Made by a program: the position numbers and the translations under genes. This document shows positions 60,006-64,000 of a stretch of DNA of 64,000 bases, one piece after another (position 1 is the stretch's first letter; each line of letters begins with the position of its first letter). Under the pieces are notes generated by a model. It saw only the letters and a list, made by a program, of their open reading frames with translations. It ran no database searches and had not been told where the DNA came from. Source of the stretch: Aliiglaciecola sp. LCG003. Lineage in GTDB: Bacteria; Pseudomonadota; Gammaproteobacteria; Enterobacterales; Alteromonadaceae. The stretch spans positions 1,984,001 to 2,048,000 of the forward strand of contig NZ_CP128185.1 in the NCBI RefSeq assembly GCF_030316135.1, given 5' to 3'.

Positions 60006-60848
60006 CTATTGCTTTTCTATTGTTAAGGTAGTGAACAGTTGCGATGTTGCACTGCCACGAATACCACCTGAAACGGGCATGGTATTTTCGGGTATCGCAC
60101 TGGATGCAAGAGGGAAGTGGGTATTGCCGGTTAAAATGCCATGGCTAGGATCAAAGCCTAGCCATCCCTTACCCGGTACAAAAACTTCTAACCAAGCATG
60201 CAATTCGTATATTGGTTTTTCCATTTCAAAGTAGAAATAACCGCTAACAAAACTTGCCGCAATGCCGAAATTGCGTAACAAATTAATTTGCATCCATGAC
60301 AAATCACGGCAAGATCCTTTTTTAATCGCGAAGGTTTCTTCGGGGGATAGCGGAGGGCCCTCTTCGCGATATTCAGTGACAAAGTCTTGATGTATTTTTG
60401 TCGTCAGATTAGTTACGAATGCGACGGTGTTAAAATTCGATTGGCTAAGTACTGCTTGGGCGTAACTTACTAATTCCTCAGGAAGCAGTGTTTTTTGTAA
60501 GGATGCATAGAGTATTTGATACTGATGTTCAGAATAGGTGAATGGTATAGTGTTAAAAGAATCAGGATGAATAATAAAATTAAACGGATTATATTCTTTG
60601 GTCTGCAAACTACTCTCTACCAGTATAGTAAGGCTGTTAGTTAATTTTTCAAACCAGCAAAAATCGATAACATTATGTTCCTCATCCTCAATCACACTAT
60701 GCCCCTGTGGCTCAGCCTTAATGCTAATCGAAAAACTGCTGACATCAATACAGGGTGTTTGTTTAGGACGAAACCTCAAATAATGTGGTTCTAAAAACAC
60801 ATCATCACTGAATATATACTTTGTCTCATGGATTATTTTAAAATTCAT
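60006..60848 (-). CDS. Transglutaminase-like family protein
   Basis: This 280-aa protein has an N-terminal beta domain (about 1-90, with ETKYIFSDDVFLEPHYLRFRP in pieces) and a C-terminal transglutaminase/protease-like domain. The catalytic Cys is in KKGSCRDLSWM (about 179), His in ELHAWLEVF (about 217) and Asp in GWLGFDPSHG (about 232). There is no signal peptide, so it is cytoplasmic. Proteins of this type often act as peptidases or amide ligases; the substrate is unknown. GGAGAG precedes the start. Confidence 0.9.
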   Translation of the reverse strand: MNFKIIHETKYIFSDDVFLEPHYLRFRPKQTPCIDVSSFSISIKAEPQGHSVIEDEEHNVIDFCWFEKLTNSLTILVESSLQTKEYNPFNFIIHPDSFNTIPFTYSEHQYQILYASLQKTLLPEELVSYAQAVLSQSNFNTVAFVTNLTTKIHQDFVTEYREEGPPLSPEETFAIKKGSCRDLSWMQINLLRNFGIAASFVSGYFYFEMEKPIYELHAWLEVFVPGKGWLGFDPSHGILTGNTHFPLASSAIPENTMPVSGGIRGSATSQLFTTLTIEKQ

Positions 60849-61206
60849 CTAGCTCTCCATAGTAAAGTGATGAACAGTGTCATGTTTGAGGCTACAAAAC
60901 TTGCTAACTACTTTGGTTGCTTTATCAATACCATTACCCATGCTAGGGCGTGCCATTGGTAAACCTTGCAATACCTCTCGACTATGCGGCAAAACGCTGC
61001 TGAATAATAGTTTTTATACCCTCTGATTTCATTTTATCCTATCGAATATATTGAAATTCACCTTATAAATAAAAGCCAGTGTATTTTCTGCCCATAAATT
61101 ACCTTTTTTAACCCCTTTATTATTTAATCTGCTCAATTGTTGAAAACGTTTTCATGATGAGGTTAAATAAATCACAGGATAAAGAAGCTGACTTTGGAGT
61201 CTGGGC
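60849..61206. other. Intergenic region between transglutaminase and GH9 genes
   Basis: This 358-base gap holds two divergent promoters and the LacI-type palindrome at 61141-61154. I see nothing else in it that I can support. Confidence 0.5.
61141..61154. promoter_or_regulatory. LacI-family operator upstream of the GH9 gene
   Basis: TGAAAACGTTTTCA is a perfect 14-bp palindrome with the central CG typical of LacI-family regulators. It lies 53 bases before the GH9 start. No LacI-family gene is in the window. Confidence 0.6.
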
Positions 61207-62958
61207 ATGAAACAACAATTGCTGGTAATTTGGGGGGCTATAGCAATACTGACAGCCTGCAGTAATGACGATACCTCCATTGCTAACCTTCCACTTAGTT
61301 CGTTAAATGAACCCAGCATAGAGAAGATCAAGTTAAACCAAGTCGGTTTTTTACCTAATGACACTAAAATGGCAGTGGTGCCAAATAGTCAAGAATCAAC
61401 CTTTCATTTATTCAGCGGAAATGACAATACTCAAGTTTTTAGTGGTCAGCTATCTGCCTTAAGTACTTGGCAACCGGCCGGTGAAACCGTCAGCATAGCT
61501 GATTTTTCCAGTGTGAGTACGCCAGGCCAATATTACCTGAAAGTTAATGGATTGGATGATTCCAACCTAGTCACTATTAATAATGAAGCCTACTTAGGGG
61601 CACATGATGCCGCATTAAAGGCCTACTATTTTAATCGAGCCAGTACAGAACTATTGATAGAGCATGCAGGAGCTTGGTCCAGACCCATGGGCCATGCCGA
61701 TGATAAAGTGTTAATTCATGCCTCAGCAGCATCGTATGAACGCCCTTTGGGGATGACTATTTCATCCCCAAAGGGTTGGTATGATGCGGGCGATTACAAT
61801 AAATATATTGTTAATAGTGGTATAAGCGTTTACACCCTGCTTGCCGCCTACGAACATCATCCGCTGTTTTATCGAGAACGTGCTATTGGGATACCAGAGT
61901 CTAGTAATTTCATACCAGATATTTTGGATGAAATTAAATGGAATTTAGATTGGATGATGACAATGCAAGATCCCAACGACGGTGGGGTTTATCATAAACT
62001 CACGACCCTAAATTTTTCGGGCCCGGTGATGCCAAGTGAAGCCACGGCTCAACGTTTTGTGGTGCAAAAATCTACTGCGGCTGCTTTAAACTTTGCAGCT
62101 TCCATGGCAGTTGCCAGTCGAATTTATGACGACTTTGAGCAATTTGCCGGGCATGCCAATGATTATAGACGCGCGGCTGAGTCGGCGTGGCAGTGGGCGC
62201 AAGCCAACCCGTCGATCGCTTATATGCAGCCGAATGACGTGTTAACCGGTGAATATGGGGATACGGAATTTGACGACGAATTCGCTTGGGCAGCCGCTGA
62301 GCTTTACCTTCTAACAACTGACGATAAGTATCTGCAGCAATTCAAGCAACTGAATGTCATGCCTATGGTGCCTGATTGGTCAAATAGTGCGGCGTTGGGT
62401 TATATTTCATTATTAAATAACGCTAAAACAACCTTGAGTAATGAAGATTACAATCAATTCTATGCAAGATATCTTTCTTTGGCAGATTCAATATTAAAAC
62501 AACACCAAGAGTCTGCTTATGCTGTGGCGATGGAGAATTCAGACTTTGTTTGGGGCAGTAATGGAGTGGCGTTAAATAAGGCCTTTATCTTGTTACAAGC
62601 TCAACGCTTGTCTAAAAATGATAAATATAAATCGGCAGTTACGGGTTTAGTTGATTATGTTTTAGGGCGTAACCCAACAGGTTATTCTTACTTAACGGGT
62701 TTTGGTGCAAAAACACCGCTGGATATCCACCATCGACAATCCCACGCCGATAATATAAAGGATCCCGTGCCTGGATTTGTTGCCGGAGGTGCTCAACCAG
62801 GTCAACAAGATAAATGCAACTATCCGTCACAATTACCAGCCAAATCATACCTAGATGACTGGTGTAGCTATGCATCCAATGAAGTCACGATTAATTGGAA
62901 TGCCCCTTTAGTGTATGTTTTGGCAAGCTTACATACCATGCAGTATGACTCTAAATAA
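61207..62958 (+). CDS. Glycoside hydrolase family 9 lipoprotein (endoglucanase or cellodextrinase)
   Basis: This 583-aa protein has a lipoprotein signal (MKQQLLVIWGAIAILTACS, lipobox LTAC), an Ig-like CelD_N domain (KLNQVGFLPNDTKMAVV near 40 through LKVNG near 118), then the (alpha/alpha)6 GH9 domain. GWYDAGDYNKYI (about 188-199) carries the catalytic-base aspartates, YVLGRNPTGYSYLTGFG and HHRQSH the conserved His, and SNEVTINWNAPLVYVLA the C-terminal acid. It probably cleaves beta-1,4-glucan or cello-oligosaccharides at the cell surface or in the periplasm. Control by a LacI-type protein is inferred from the palindrome upstream. Confidence 0.94.
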   Translation: MKQQLLVIWGAIAILTACSNDDTSIANLPLSSLNEPSIEKIKLNQVGFLPNDTKMAVVPNSQESTFHLFSGNDNTQVFSGQLSALSTWQPAGETVSIADFSSVSTPGQYYLKVNGLDDSNLVTINNEAYLGAHDAALKAYYFNRASTELLIEHAGAWSRPMGHADDKVLIHASAASYERPLGMTISSPKGWYDAGDYNKYIVNSGISVYTLLAAYEHHPLFYRERAIGIPESSNFIPDILDEIKWNLDWMMTMQDPNDGGVYHKLTTLNFSGPVMPSEATAQRFVVQKSTAAALNFAASMAVASRIYDDFEQFAGHANDYRRAAESAWQWAQANPSIAYMQPNDVLTGEYGDTEFDDEFAWAAAELYLLTTDDKYLQQFKQLNVMPMVPDWSNSAALGYISLLNNAKTTLSNEDYNQFYARYLSLADSILKQHQESAYAVAMENSDFVWGSNGVALNKAFILLQAQRLSKNDKYKSAVTGLVDYVLGRNPTGYSYLTGFGAKTPLDIHHRQSHADNIKDPVPGFVAGGAQPGQQDKCNYPSQLPAKSYLDDWCSYASNEVTINWNAPLVYVLASLHTMQYDSK

Positions 62959-63464
62959 GCATAAAAATTAGTGATTCTTAGTGAGAAAATTGTACTCTTT
63001 AATCCCCTTAGCTCGGCCCTGAGGACTCTTCATTAGTCGATAAAGCACTATCATGCACTGTGGGTAAACCTGAAATGGCAATACACAAAAGTATGCTATT
63101 CATCTAAGGGACTTTGAATCCCAATATTGGTGTGTAAGGGACACAATCAAGACACCCTTAATAAATTAATTTACTGGCTATTTTATTTTAACTCCGTGCT
63201 TTAATAGAACATTGACTATACTGTCTTAGGCCGAATTAGAATGTAAAGGGTTAGGGGGCTTAGCTATTGCTCTCAACAGCTCAGGTTATATTGCTCCTTA
63301 CTAGGCCGTCCAAAGATCGTAAATTGCGAGCTGCGGTGCAGCACCGTCTTAATTGCATATATTGGCTAGCCAAGGGTGAAATATAAACATCTTACACTCT
63401 CAGAATTGTATATCTTCGCAACTTGCATTTTCCTTATTTACTCTTTAACTACGGATTGGGAAAG
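62959..63464. other. Intergenic region between GH9 and the PAS protein gene
   Basis: This 506-base gap has no convincing gene. It contains a TAAGGG / CCCTTA inverted repeat (63135-63160) and an odd palindrome, CGGTGC-A-GCACCG (63334-63346). Neither is accompanied by a T tract or known operator pattern. Confidence 0.4.
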
Positions 63465-64000
63465 ATGAAGTCTGAGCTGGATAATGCTAAAACACACTTA
63501 AATAAATTAGGTCAATCGCCAGATGATATAGAGATGTATCTCAAGGCTGTTTTCAATGATATAGGAGACCCAATATTCGTAAAGGACCACGAATGCAGGT
63601 TGATAATTGTCAATGACGCTTTTTGCAGCATTTTCGGTCTACCCAGGAAGGATATCATTGGTAAAACCCTGGCCGAAAAAGTTCCGCCTGAAGAGCGTGA
63701 CCACTTTTTATCTATTGATAGAGAGGTATTATCTAAAGGCAAAGAAATTTTATGCGAAGAGACTCTCACTACCAGTGGGGTGCAGACCAAAACAATTTTG
63801 ACCCGAAAAAACAGATTCGTAGATAGCAACGGAAATTACTTTCTGGTGGGGATAATCCATGATATTACCCCTCGCAAGCAAATCGAAGAAAGATTAAAAC
63901 GAGCAGCCAGTGTCGTCAGTCATGCACATGAAGGTATCATGATCACCGATTCCACAGCTACTATTATAGAGGTCAATCAGAGTTTTAGCCGTATTACTGG
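63465..64000 (+). CDS. PAS-domain sensor protein, 3' truncated by the window end
   Basis: The open frame starts at an ATG preceded by GGGAAAG and runs off the window (178 codons seen). After a short helical start there is a PAS domain (about residues 28-138: IGDPIFVKDHECRLIIVNDAF, in pieces; FGLPRKDIIGKT; GIIHDITPRKQIEERL as the PAC end), then the beginning of a second PAS domain (EGIMITDSTATIIEVNQSF). There is no signal peptide or membrane segment in the visible part. The output domain is beyond the edge; GGDEF/EAL or histidine kinase are the usual choices. Confidence 0.88.
   Translation, partial: MKSELDNAKTHLNKLGQSPDDIEMYLKAVFNDIGDPIFVKDHECRLIIVNDAFCSIFGLPRKDIIGKTLAEKVPPEERDHFLSIDREVLSKGKEILCEETLTTSGVQTKTILTRKNRFVDSNGNYFLVGIIHDITPRKQIEERLKRAASVVSHAHEGIMITDSTATIIEVNQSFSRIT

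Noticed and set aside
63334-63346. Palindrome CGGTGC-A-GCACCG as an operator
   Set aside because: Isolated, over 100 bases from the nearest start, with no second copy or known match.

Overview
The window looks like a chromosomal segment of a marine gammaproteobacterium of the Alteromonadales, most likely in or near Alteromonas, Glaciecola or Paraglaciecola. This is inferred from AT-rich DNA, the pyk-hexR-zwf-pgl-edd-glk-eda arrangement, the cspD-clpS-clpA-infA-aat-trxB gene order, a monomeric isocitrate dehydrogenase and several TonB or glycan-use genes. It is a gene reading, not a phylogeny.

Layout. 1-6.2 kb: the 3' part of etfA, a small CBM48 glycogen-binding protein with two HexR-like operators, and an RND efflux pair. 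6.4-8.3 kb: a PEP-CTERM-like secreted protein and a complete IS4-family element. 8.4-16.4 kb: an accessory catabolic block with a TonB receptor, a DJ-1/AraC regulator, an acyl-CoA dehydrogenase, an MDR oxidoreductase and two SDRs. 16.5-20.5 kb: purB-hflD-mnmA and rluE. 20.7-30.2 kb: monomeric IDH, cspD, then the whole bacterial N-degron machinery (clpS, clpA, bpt, aat) around infA, followed by trxB, yfbV and sprT. 30.3-35 kb: sppA, a DoxX protein, a YdjA-type nitroreductase and a saccharopine-dehydrogenase-like protein. 35-43.5 kb: pyruvate kinase, HexR and the Entner-Doudoroff operon zwf-pgl-edd-glk-eda. 43.6-47.7 kb: a MOSC protein, a MATE exporter, moeA and a TraB/GumN protein. 47.7-55.8 kb: the nitrate/nitrite assimilation operon nirB-nirD-nasA-SUMT-trpD2. 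55.8-64 kb: accessory genes comprising a DUF2986 protein, an operon of two paralogous unknown proteins plus a DyP-type peroxidase, a small membrane protein, a transglutaminase-like protein, a GH9 lipoprotein, and the start of a PAS sensor protein that runs off the window.

How it works together. HexR sites lie between pyk and hexR and before zwf, and two more lie before the CBM48 gene, which suggests that glycogen handling shares the sugar-phosphate switch. The nitrate operon carries what looks like three layers of control: an NtrC site, a weak sigma-54-like promoter, and a leader whose AACGAA hexaloop hairpin overlaps a 13-bp terminator, as in ANTAR (NasR/NasT) antitermination. moeA makes the molybdenum cofactor and the SUMT gene makes the siroheme precursor that this operon needs.

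The best candidate for an undescribed system is the three-gene operon at 56.2-59.3 kb. Two tandem proteins of unknown family are recognisably related to each other and are translationally coupled to a DyP peroxidase. I saw no tRNA or rRNA genes, no CRISPR array and no prophage.
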